Below are positions 1 through 6,170 of a DNA stretch of 6,170 nt, piece by piece. A program made the translations under genes and the position numbers. Below the pieces are notes generated by a model, which had not been told where the DNA came from, did no database searches, and saw only the letters and a program-made list of their open reading frames with translations. This stretch comes from a bacterium (GTDB taxonomy: Bacteria > Bacillota > Clostridia > Oscillospirales > Acutalibacteraceae), in contig SFWF01000088.1 of assembly GCA_004560045.1 (NCBI GenBank), forward strand, positions 1 to 6,170. The letters are read 5' to 3'. The stretch's first letter is position 1, and the number at the start of each line of letters is the position of its first letter.

Positions 1-1146
1 TTCGGTAACGAAGAGGCTGCCGCCGATATTGCTATGGCTCTCGGAAAGCCGGTTCTTTTGTGGGCTCCTCTCGATGACGAGTACTACGTCGACGGTATGC
101 GTCCTACAGATTCACAGTGTGGACTTTTCGGAGTTTCCCGTCAGATGCAGCGTTATCATATTCCTTTCTCACACCTGCCTTGCTGCAGGGTAGAGTCAGA
201 GGAATTTGCCAAAGGCTTCGATTCTTTTGTAAGGGTAGCCTGCATGGTCAAAAACTTTAAGGGCATGCGCATAGGTCAGATCGGCTCACGTCCTACTCCG
301 TTTTTCTCGGTTATCTCTAACGAGGGAGAACTTATGGAGAAATTCGGCATCCGTATTATTGCTCTAAATTTCGCAATGGTTGAGCAACGCTTTAATAATG
401 CTAAAGAGCTTTATGCCGACGAGATCGCCGAATATGAACAGTATTTCCTTAATAACTATACTCTCGACGAGCTTACTCCCAAATACATAAATTCGATGGC
501 GACCCTTGCCGCGACCTATAAGCATCTTTTTGAGGAGTTTAATCTCGATGTTATGTCGGCCGAATGTTGGACCGCAACTCCCGTTATGTTTGACGGACTT
601 GCTCCCTGCGCCGTTTACGGACTTTTAAACGATCTCGGTTATATGGTTTCCTGCGAAAGCGATATTCACTGCGCAATTACAATGGCCCTTTTAAAATGTG
701 CAACAATGGGTGAGGGTAAGCCCTTATTCGGTGAGTTTACCGTACGTCATCCCGAGAATAAGAATGCCGAGCTTCTTTGGCACTGCGGACCATTCCCGCT
801 TTCTCAAAAGGCCGAAAGCGGTACGGACAGTAACGCCCGACTCGTTAATCAGCGTGAATGGTTCAGAGGTAAGGACGGAACCTATACCGTAGCCCGAATC
901 GATCAGGAAAGCGGAAACTATATGGTTCTGCTCCTGCTTTGTACTACTACAGAAGGACCTCAGACCCACGGTACTTATATCTGGGGAGAGTTTTCCGACC
1001 TACAGGCCGTAGAGGACCGCCTTATCGACGGACCCTACATTCACCACTTTGTTGAGATAGAAGGGGACTACCGCAAAGAAATAGAAGAGTTTTGCAAGTA
1101 TTTTCCCAATCTTAAAATTGATAAAACTATAAAAAAAGGAGATTAA
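1..1146 (+). CDS. L-fucose/L-arabinose isomerase family protein, 5'-truncated
   Basis: This is the C-terminal part of a cytoplasmic sugar isomerase, which in this family interconverts an aldose and a ketose using a divalent metal. The frame is open to base 1 (F-G-N-E-E-A-A leads into the first ATG at 34). That ATG has no Shine-Dalgarno sequence, so the true start lies outside the window; roughly 100 residues are missing if the protein has the usual 450-500. Family-like segments are an ECW motif near 560, then C-A-V-Y-G-L-L-N-D and C-E-S-D (607-663), where the Glu at 655-657 is a likely metal ligand. Near the end is G-P-Y-I-H-H (1030-1047), where a His is expected to complete the metal site. 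The stop is four bases before the FAD gene, so the two are almost certainly co-transcribed. The substrate (fucose, arabinose or another sugar) cannot be assigned. The family call is fairly secure; specificity is unknown. Confidence 0.8.
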   Translation, partial: FGNEEAAADIAMALGKPVLLWAPLDDEYYVDGMRPTDSQCGLFGVSRQMQRYHIPFSHLPCCRVESEEFAKGFDSFVRVACMVKNFKGMRIGQIGSRPTPFFSVISNEGELMEKFGIRIIALNFAMVEQRFNNAKELYADEIAEYEQYFLNNYTLDELTPKYINSMATLAATYKHLFEEFNLDVMSAECWTATPVMFDGLAPCAVYGLLNDLGYMVSCESDIHCAITMALLKCATMGEGKPLFGEFTVRHPENKNAELLWHCGPFPLSQKAESGTDSNARLVNQREWFRGKDGTYTVARIDQESGNYMVLLLLCTTTEGPQTHGTYIWGEFSDLQAVEDRLIDGPYIHHFVEIEGDYRKEIEEFCKYFPNLKIDKTIKKGD

Positions 1147-1150
1147 AGAA

Positions 1151-2587
1151 ATGCAGATCCAGATGAACGAATTTTTGTTTTCCATGATCCTTACTGAAAT
1201 TGAGGATGCGGTAGGAGTAGAAAACTGTTCTACCCGTACCATCGATAAGGTTACCCATAGCGTTGACTATTATTGGCTTTCGCGTATGTGGGCTGACCGC
1301 GGATGCCGTATGCCTGAGGCAGATATCGTTGTTTGCCCCAAGGATGCAACCGAGGTTTCAAAGCTTCTTAAGATTGCTAACTACTATAAGCTCCCCGTAA
1401 CCACCTGGGGCGCAGGCGGCGGAACTCAGGGCGGCGCCATTCCCGTATGCGGCGGTATCATTCTTGATACCAAGCGTATGAATCAGATCTATGAGGTCAA
1501 TACCGAAGGTATGTATATCGAATGCGGAACCGGTGCTATATATAAGCATATTGAATGGGCTGCAAACGAGGTTGGAAAGGCAACAATGCACTATCCCTCT
1601 TCACTGACCTGCTCTACCGTAGGCGGCTTCCTTGCACATAGAGGAATCGGCGTTTGCTCCACCAAGTACGGAAAAATTGACGATATGGTTCTTCAGATGG
1701 AGGTAGTTCTTCCTAACGGCGATATCATCAATACCGCTTCCGCTCCCAAGCATGCCGCAGGTCCCGACCTTAATCAGATATTTATCGGCTCCGAAGGAAC
1801 GCTCGGCGTAATTACCAAGGCACAGATACGTATTTTTGATCAGCCCGAAGAACGTCGCTTCCGCGGATTCCTTTTCCAGGATATGCACGGCGCCTTCCAG
1901 GCTTCCCGCGAGCTTTTACAGAAGTTTAAGCCTTCTGTTATGCGTCTTTACGACGAGGCTGAAACTTCTTCGCTTATCAAGAAGATCGTCGGCGTAGAGC
2001 GCAAGGGCGCCTTTATGAATATTGCTATCGAGGGCTGTAAGGAAATGGTTGAGGTTGAGGAGAAGATACTTCTTTCAACCTTCGCTAAGTACGGCGCAGA
2101 AGACCTTGGAAGCGAATACGGCGAAAAGTGGTGGAAGGAAAAGATCACCTTCTTCTATCCCGGTCATATGATGGATATTCCTCAGATGTTCGGTACGATG
2201 GACACTATCGCTCCTTATAACAAGATCGAGGAGATCTACTGGGCAATGAAGGAAGCGATCGAGACCAACTTCCCCCAGGCCAAGTTTATTGCTCACTTCT
2301 CACACTGGTACGAGTGGGGCGCAATGGTTTACGACCGCTTTATCGTTGAGGGCAAGGACGTTCCCGAGGATCCCGTTGAGGCTCTTCGCCTCCATCAGGC
2401 TATCTGGACCTGCGGTGTTCGTGCCGCCCTTGCACACGGCGGTGTTGTAAACGACCACCACGGCGTCGGTATCAAGCTCGGACGTCTTATGAAGGAACAG
2501 TACGGACCTGCAATGCAGGTGTTTGAAGGCCTTAAAAAGCAGTTAGACCCCAACGGAATTATGAATCCGTTCAAGCTCGGTCTTTAA
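1151..2587 (+). CDS. FAD-binding oxidoreductase, VAO/GlcD superfamily, AGPS-like
   Basis: A 478-residue flavoprotein without signal peptide or membrane segment. The PP-loop FAD domain spans about residues 50-230: P-K-D-A-T-E-V, the glycine-rich G-A-G-G-G-T-Q at 87-93, S-S-L-T-C-S-T-V-G-G at 150-159 and G-S-E-G-T-L-G-V at 213-220. The C-terminal FAD-oxidase domain carries N-D-H-H-G-V-G (His436, His437) and ends in L-D-P-N-G-I-M-N-P. Several stretches (STVGG followed by an Arg, AGPDLNQIFIGSEGTLGVIT, MRLYD, HHGVG) resemble alkyl-DHAP synthase more than glycolate oxidase subunit GlcD, which normally has EHGVG. AGPS itself performs no net redox reaction. The Fe-S gene 22 bases downstream suggests this enzyme instead oxidises a hydroxy acid or sugar acid and passes electrons on. 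The start at 1151 is supported by AAAGGAG at 1135-1141, nine bases upstream. The substrate is unknown. Confidence 0.88.
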   Translation: MQIQMNEFLFSMILTEIEDAVGVENCSTRTIDKVTHSVDYYWLSRMWADRGCRMPEADIVVCPKDATEVSKLLKIANYYKLPVTTWGAGGGTQGGAIPVCGGIILDTKRMNQIYEVNTEGMYIECGTGAIYKHIEWAANEVGKATMHYPSSLTCSTVGGFLAHRGIGVCSTKYGKIDDMVLQMEVVLPNGDIINTASAPKHAAGPDLNQIFIGSEGTLGVITKAQIRIFDQPEERRFRGFLFQDMHGAFQASRELLQKFKPSVMRLYDEAETSSLIKKIVGVERKGAFMNIAIEGCKEMVEVEEKILLSTFAKYGAEDLGSEYGEKWWKEKITFFYPGHMMDIPQMFGTMDTIAPYNKIEEIYWAMKEAIETNFPQAKFIAHFSHWYEWGAMVYDRFIVEGKDVPEDPVEALRLHQAIWTCGVRAALAHGGVVNDHHGVGIKLGRLMKEQYGPAMQVFEGLKKQLDPNGIMNPFKLGL

Positions 2588-2593
2588 TTTTAA

Positions 2594-2600
2594 GAGGAGG
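2594..2600 (+). promoter_or_regulatory. Ribosome binding site of the Fe-S gene
   Basis: GAGGAGG is a near-perfect Shine-Dalgarno sequence. Two in-frame ATGs follow, at 2610 and 2616. The spacing is nine bases to the first and fifteen to the second, so the first ATG (M-I-M-S-E) is preferred. Confidence 0.8.
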
Positions 2601-2609
2601 TATTGTATA

Positions 2610-3695
2610 ATGATAATGTCAGAAAAATGTAAGCAGCACGTTGATTCCTGCCGTTTCTGCTGGATGTGTCACCATATCTGCCCCGTAGGTAATGCTACAG
2701 GTCAGGAAAGAAATACCGCACGCGCACGTGCTCTCGGAATATCTCTTGTTAACCGCGAGGCTATCGACCTTAGCGAAATTATGGACAACATTTACGAGTG
2801 TTGCACCTGCGGAGCCTGTGTACACGACTGTGTTACGGGCTGGGACCCCGTTATGTTCACTAAGGAGACCCGTCTGCAGGCTGCTCTTGAGGATAAGCTT
2901 CCTCCCTACATAAACAAGCTTCTTGATAACTGTCTCGAGACCGGCAACGCTTACGGCGAAACCAAGCTTTGCGACCGTCTCAAGGCCGCTATCGATAATC
3001 ATTCAGCTAAGACCGATACGCTTTTCTATATCGGTGTAGACGCGCGCTATATGGCCTGCGAGCAGGCGTTAAAGGCAATTAAGGTTATGGAAAAATCGGG
3101 TGCTGTGTTCACCGTATTAGCCGACGAGCCCGCATCGGGCGGACAGCTTGACTTCCTTATCGGCGCCGCAAACGAGACCCGCGATCAGATGGCGGCATGC
3201 GCTAAGGTTTTAGACGAATATAAGACCGTAGTGGTTTACGATCCTGCCGACTCAAAAACTATTAAACAGCTTTATAAAGAGTATGGCATCGAAACCGCCG
3301 CAAAGGTTATGACCTATACCGCTTATCTTGCAGATGCTGTTGAAAGCGGAAAGCTTTCTGCCGCTAAGTCGGAAAAGACCGTTTCTGTTCAGGATCCTTA
3401 TCAGCTTGCTCGCGACCTTGAAGAGACGGAAGAGCTCAGAAAGATCGTTTCTGCTTTTGCAGAGGTTAAGGAGCTTCACCTTAACCGTGCTGAGACCGTT
3501 TGGGCAGGTAACGTTCTTATGGCCCAGTATATGCCCGAGATCATCGATCTTGTTGCTAAGCGCAGAATCTTCAACGCAACGAGCCTCGATATCAAAACTA
3601 TCGTTACCGCCTGCGTAGGAGAATATATTGCTCTTAAGTCGGTTGCTCAGAGCGACGTCGAGATCCTTTCTCTCGAAGATCTTATTGTTGGATAA
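2610..3695 (+). CDS. GlcF-like (Fe-S)-binding protein with degenerate CCG domains
   Basis: A 361-residue cytoplasmic iron-sulfur protein, probably the electron-transfer partner of the FAD enzyme encoded just upstream. The N-terminus has two complete C-x2-C-x2-C-x3-C motifs: Cys14/17/20/24 followed by Pro, and Cys64/67/70/74 followed by Val instead of the usual Pro. These should bind two [4Fe-4S] clusters. The rest has the outline of two cysteine-rich (CCG) domains as in GlcF, GlpC and HdrB, but the expected cysteines are replaced. Domain 1 has V-D-A-R-Y-M (143-148) where C-T-x-R-Y-M is usual, P-A-S-G-G (174-178) for the CCG motif, and Y-D-P-A-D (210-214) where a Cys pair is expected. Domain 2 has D-P-Y-Q-L (262-266) for D-P-C-H-L, V-W-A-G-N (297-301) for CCG, and keeps only Cys335 in T-A-C-V-G. 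The C-terminal half is therefore probably structural and not cluster-binding. The stop codon overlaps the next gene's ribosome binding site. Confidence 0.85.
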   Translation: MIMSEKCKQHVDSCRFCWMCHHICPVGNATGQERNTARARALGISLVNREAIDLSEIMDNIYECCTCGACVHDCVTGWDPVMFTKETRLQAALEDKLPPYINKLLDNCLETGNAYGETKLCDRLKAAIDNHSAKTDTLFYIGVDARYMACEQALKAIKVMEKSGAVFTVLADEPASGGQLDFLIGAANETRDQMAACAKVLDEYKTVVVYDPADSKTIKQLYKEYGIETAAKVMTYTAYLADAVESGKLSAAKSEKTVSVQDPYQLARDLEETEELRKIVSAFAEVKELHLNRAETVWAGNVLMAQYMPEIIDLVAKRRIFNATSLDIKTIVTACVGEYIALKSVAQSDVEILSLEDLIVG

Positions 3696-3699
3696 GGAG
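3694..3699 (+). promoter_or_regulatory. Ribosome binding site of the aldolase gene
   Basis: AAGGAG shares its first two bases with the TAA stop codon of the Fe-S gene and lies seven bases before the ATG at 3707. This arrangement favours translational coupling between the two genes. Confidence 0.75.
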
Positions 3700-3706
3700 T
3701 ATAAAA

Positions 3707-4549
3707 ATGCTGGTTAATTTACAGAAGATCATCGGTATGGCAGAGGAAGGCAACTACTGCATACCTGCATTTAACGTTTATAATATCGAAACTGTTATGG
3801 GTGTTATTGCCGCCGCAGAGGAAGCAAAGGCTCCTGTAATCGTTCAGGTATATCCCCGTCTTCTTAACGAAGAGGTCGGTTACTATCTTTGTCCCGTAGT
3901 TATCGCCGCGGCTCAGAAGGCAAGCGTTCCCGTATGCTTCCATCTTGACCACGGCCCCTCCGAATGGGAGGTTACCCGTGCTCTTCGCTGGGGCGCTACC
4001 GGAATTATGCTCGACGGCTCGGTTCATCCTCTCGACGAGAATATTGCGGTAACTAAGCATATTGTCGAAACCTGTAAGGCTATCGGCGTTGGAGTAGAAG
4101 GGGAGATCGGTCACGTCGGAAGCGTAAACGACGACGCTATGGACGAGTTTACCGATCCTGCAGAGGCCGCAAAATTCGTTAAAGAAACGGGCGTGACCTG
4201 CCTTGCCGTTCTTATAGGTAACGCTCACGGTCACTATAAAAAGCCCCCGAAGCTCGATATTGAGCGCGTAAAGGCTATCCGTGAGGCTACCGGAGGAATT
4301 CCGCTTGTTCTTCACGGCGGCTCGGGTATTCCTGACGATCAGGTTAAGGCCGCTATTGCCGCAGGCGTTCGTAAAATGAATATCGGAACCGACGTTTGCT
4401 GCGCCTTTGCTGACGGAACCAAGGAAACTCTTGACGATCCTGCCCGCAGCATTGCGGTAGATATCTTTATGAAGAAGCCTATTGAAACTGTTAAGAAAAT
4501 GGCTCTTGAAAAGATAAGGCTCGTAGGAGCCGACGGAAAGGCCGAATAA
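3707..4549 (+). CDS. Class II ketose-bisphosphate aldolase family protein
   Basis: A zinc-dependent cytoplasmic aldolase (280 residues, close to the 284-286 of GatY/KbaY) that should cleave a phosphorylated ketose to DHAP plus an aldehyde. Visible family motifs are H-L-D-H-G at 79-83, where Asp81 is the catalytic acid/base and His82 a zinc ligand; E-G-E-I-G-H-V-G at 131-138; G-N-A-H-G-H-Y at 171-177, where His174 is a zinc ligand; L-H-G-G-S-G at 202-207, with His203 a zinc ligand and the glycines binding phosphate; and N-I-G-T-D at 225-229, also at the phosphate site. All key residues look intact. The family includes fructose-1,6-bisphosphate, tagatose-1,6-bisphosphate and the inositol-pathway (IolJ) aldolases. 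The neighbouring PfkB kinase and IolB-like gene make an IolJ-like role attractive, but sequence alone does not separate these. It ends one base before the kinase start. Confidence 0.92.
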   Translation: MLVNLQKIIGMAEEGNYCIPAFNVYNIETVMGVIAAAEEAKAPVIVQVYPRLLNEEVGYYLCPVVIAAAQKASVPVCFHLDHGPSEWEVTRALRWGATGIMLDGSVHPLDENIAVTKHIVETCKAIGVGVEGEIGHVGSVNDDAMDEFTDPAEAAKFVKETGVTCLAVLIGNAHGHYKKPPKLDIERVKAIREATGGIPLVLHGGSGIPDDQVKAAIAAGVRKMNIGTDVCCAFADGTKETLDDPARSIAVDIFMKKPIETVKKMALEKIRLVGADGKAE

Positions 4550-5093
4550 TATGAGTAAAATAATCGGAATCGGTGCCTGCGTTATGGACACCCTTATAAG
4601 TCTGCCGACCTATCCTACTGAGGACACCAAGATGCGTGCCTTAGGCTCTAAGCAGGCAGGAGGCGGTCCCGTTGCTACGGGTCTTGTCGCTGCATCAAAG
4701 CTTTCGGTAGACGTAGGCTATGTCGGAGTTCTTTCTTCCGACAGTGCGGGTCAGTTTTTACTTGGAGATTTTAAAAAGTACGGTGTCGACACCGAGAATG
4801 TTTATATTAAGGACGGATACCGTTCCTTTACGTCTGTAATCTGGCTTGCCGACGATAGCGCAAGTCGTACCTGCGTTTTCGATAAAGGAAATCTTCCTCC
4901 GCTGACTCTTAGTGACAATCAGAAGAAAGCTATTATCTCCGCCGAGCTTCTTATGGTCGACGGAAACGAGATGGATGCTGCAGTAGAAGCCGCGAAGCTC
5001 GCAAGAGCAAACGGAGTAAAGGTTCTTTACGACTGCGGCGGCCTTTACGAGGGGGTAGAGCGCCTTCTTGCAGTAACCGATATAATGATTCCA

Positions 5094-5106
5094 GGAATTC
5101 GCCCTT
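5094..5106 (+). other. 13-base match to a TA-cloning vector junction, at the frameshift
   Basis: The 13 bases GGAATTCGCCCTT are the same as the EcoRI-to-insert edge of pCR2.1-type TOPO vectors, as I recall that sequence. They sit exactly where the kinase frame breaks. The same bases also read sensibly in the downstream frame as E-F-A-L, leading into K-H-T, so a native origin is at least as likely. Flagged because it bears on whether the frameshift is real. Confidence 0.4.
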
Positions 5107-5432
5107 AAGCATACTTCTTCTGCTACTGCCGAAGAAGCCGCAAAGAAGCTTTTTGATGCCTATTCTCCCGAAGTTGTCGTAATAACTCAGGGAAAACGCG
5201 GCGGATTATTTTTCGATGGAGAAACCTACGTTTCCTATCCCATATATCCTGCCGAAGTAGTCGATTCCAATGGTTCGGGCGATGTTTTTCACGGCGCCTT
5301 TGCCGCAGGAATCGTAAAGGGCTTCGACTATATTAAATGCTGTCACTTTGCAAGTGCCGTTTCGGCTATTAAATGTACGGGAATCGGTGCTCGCGAAAGT
5401 GTTCCCGGCTTTGAGACAGTCAAAGAATATTT

Positions 5433-5439
5433 AAAGGAG
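5433..5439 (+). promoter_or_regulatory. Ribosome binding site of the iolB-like gene
   Basis: AAAGGAG lies inside the 3' end of the kinase frame. In-frame ATGs follow at 5441 and 5447. The first is one base away and too close, while the second is seven bases away, so translation should start at 5447. Confidence 0.8.
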
Positions 5440-5446
5440 AATGGTT

Positions 5447-6170
5447 ATGAACTTTAAAAAAACTTACGTTCCTGCTCTCGGCTATACACCTATTTGTAAG
5501 ATAGGCGAGTGCAGTCTTAAAAAACTCGAGTTTGGAATTATCGAGCTTGACCCGGGTCAAAATCTCGATTTCTATACCGATACCCGCGAAACCGCTTTTA
5601 TTATGCTTGAAGGTCACTGTAACGTAAATGTGAACGGCGAAAAGTGGGAAAACATCGGAAACAGAATGAACGTTTTCGAAAACCGCAAGGCCGAAAGCTT
5701 TTATATGCCAAGGGAACAGAAGCTTAATATCGAGGCTATCGATCATATTAAAATTGCCGTTTGTGCTACTCCTGTTTCCGAAAAGACCGAGCCTCAGGTG
5801 CTTCGTGAGGATCACGTAGTATTAAAGCTCCTCGGCAGACAGCCCTTTGAGAGAGAAACAAGCTTTATTATCGACGGAAATTCCAATGCCAAGGTTCTTA
5901 CCATCGGTGAAGCCTATTGTACCGAGGGTAACTGGGCGGGATTTCCTCCCCATAAGCACGACGTGGACAATATGCCTACCGAGTGTATAGCCGAAGAGAT
6001 TTATTATTTCCTCTTCGATCCCAAGCAGGGCTTTGGCGTTCAGTGTCTTTATACTGCCGACGGCGAGATCGACGAAGCCTACAGAGTTAAGAACGACGAG
6101 CTCGTTGAGTTCCCCTACGGTTATCATTCTACCGTTTCTACTCCCGGCTACAAAACCTATTTCCTTTGGC
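5447..6170 (+). CDS. iolB: 5-deoxy-glucuronate isomerase (IolB-like), 3'-truncated
   Basis: A bicupin-type cytoplasmic isomerase. In B. subtilis, IolB converts 5-deoxy-D-glucuronate to 2-deoxy-5-keto-D-gluconate in myo-inositol breakdown. The window holds the first 241 codons; IolB has about 271 residues, so some 30 are cut off. The second cupin matches the family closely: G-N-W-A-G-F-P-P-H-K-H-D with His169 and His171, E-E-I-Y-Y-F with Glu183/Glu184, and G-Y-H with His227. These are the expected metal ligands. Nearby D-P-K-Q-G-F and I-D-E-A-Y-R-V correspond to D-P-G-Q-G-F and I-D-E-T-M-T-V in B. subtilis. The G-Y-H-P of IolB is G-Y-H-S here. The start overlaps the last 11 bases of the kinase frame, so the two are translationally coupled. 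A related uronate substrate (compare KduI) is possible given the unusual neighbours. Confidence 0.87.
   Translation, partial: MNFKKTYVPALGYTPICKIGECSLKKLEFGIIELDPGQNLDFYTDTRETAFIMLEGHCNVNVNGEKWENIGNRMNVFENRKAESFYMPREQKLNIEAIDHIKIAVCATPVSEKTEPQVLREDHVVLKLLGRQPFERETSFIIDGNSNAKVLTIGEAYCTEGNWAGFPPHKHDVDNMPTECIAEEIYYFLFDPKQGFGVQCLYTADGEIDEAYRVKNDELVEFPYGYHSTVSTPGYKTYFLW

Larger units (their letters stand above)
4551..5457 (+). pseudogene. PfkB-family carbohydrate kinase, frameshifted
   Basis: A ribokinase-like sugar kinase (ATP-dependent phosphorylation of a sugar or keto sugar acid, presumably supplying the aldolase), split over two frames. The N-terminal part (4551-5108, 185 residues) has G-I-G-A-C-V-M-D near the start and A-G-G-G-P at 36-40, part of the substrate site. 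It then stops at TAA 5106-5108. The C-terminal part continues in the +1 frame from about 5095 (E-F-A-L-K-H-T) to TAA 5455-5457. It contains V-V-I-T-Q-G-K-R-G-G and the anion-hole/catalytic motif D-S-N-G-S-G-D, with the catalytic Asp at 5281-5283. The combined length, about 302 residues, is normal for PfkB. Stops at 5083 and 5086 in the second frame confine the shift to about 5089-5105. The ATG at 4551 lies one base after the aldolase stop with only a weak GGAAAG upstream, so translation is probably coupled. Either a real broken gene or a sequence/assembly error; no slippery heptamer is seen. Confidence 0.85.

Noticed and set aside
2588..2609. Possible promoter or terminator in the largest gap
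   Set aside because: The gap is only 22 bases, holds a ribosome binding site and has no hairpin or room for -35/-10 elements.
2619..3002. A 127-codon minus-strand open frame opposite the Fe-S gene
   Set aside because: It is antisense to intact 4-Cys motifs on the + strand, has no family-like sequence and no convincing ribosome binding site was seen.
3719..4591. A 290-codon open frame on the minus strand opposite the aldolase
   Set aside because: It lies wholly antisense to a gene with clear class II aldolase motifs, and its translation shows no recognisable domain. It is explained by the codon bias of the + strand gene.
5100..5110. Programmed +1 frameshift at CCT-TAA
   Set aside because: A slow stop codon after CCT could in principle promote a shift, but the family-like sequence already resumes at 5095, upstream of that site, and no stimulatory Shine-Dalgarno or structure was seen. 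An indel or artefact fits better.
5420..6127. Two minus-strand open frames (131 and 101 codons) opposite the iolB-like gene
   Set aside because: The + strand frame over the same bases matches IolB throughout, so the reverse frames are shadows of it.
1..6170. Sulfoquinovose (sulfoglycolytic) operon, since isomerase, kinase and aldolase also occur there
   Set aside because: No sulfoquinovosidase, sulfolactaldehyde reductase or dehydrogenase, or sulfonate exporter is in the window, and the IolB and Fe-S genes are not explained by it.

Overview
The window is a dense, single-strand stretch of bacterial DNA with six genes, all on the + strand and separated by 22 bases or fewer. The last pair overlaps. 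Strong AAGGAG-type ribosome binding sites, moderate GC content and the gene families present suggest an anaerobic Firmicute, most likely a gut Clostridia member. This taxonomic call is an inference from style and content, because no marker gene is present. No promoter, terminator, RNA gene, transporter, regulator, mobile element or CRISPR array is visible. The window appears to lie inside one operon that runs off both ends.

Layout, left to right: (1) the 3' part of an L-fucose/L-arabinose-isomerase-like sugar isomerase, with its 5' end outside the window; (2) a complete FAD-binding oxidoreductase of the VAO/GlcD superfamily whose motifs look more like alkyl-DHAP synthase than glycolate oxidase; (3) a complete GlcF-like iron-sulfur protein with two intact N-terminal [4Fe-4S] motifs, but with the ligand cysteines of both C-terminal CCG domains replaced; (4) a complete class II ketose-bisphosphate aldolase; (5) a PfkB-family sugar kinase interrupted by a frameshift at about 5089-5105; (6) an IolB-like 5-deoxy-glucuronate isomerase, cut by the right edge of the window.

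How they may work together: aldolase, PfkB kinase and IolB are the three enzyme types that in Bacillus subtilis carry out the lower myo-inositol pathway (IolJ, IolC, IolB: isomerise, phosphorylate, cleave to DHAP plus an aldehyde). Here they are joined to a FucI-type isomerase and to an FAD/Fe-S dehydrogenase pair that are not part of that classical pathway. The simplest reading is an operon for an unusual sugar, sugar acid or cyclitol, with two isomerases, one flavin-dependent oxidation step and aldol cleavage. The actual substrate cannot be read from the sequence.

The points most worth a second look are the unusual enzyme combination, the cysteine-stripped Fe-S partner of an AGPS-like flavoenzyme, and the kinase frameshift. 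The frameshift coincides with a 13-base stretch identical, as I recall it, to a TA-cloning vector junction, so it could be an artefact.
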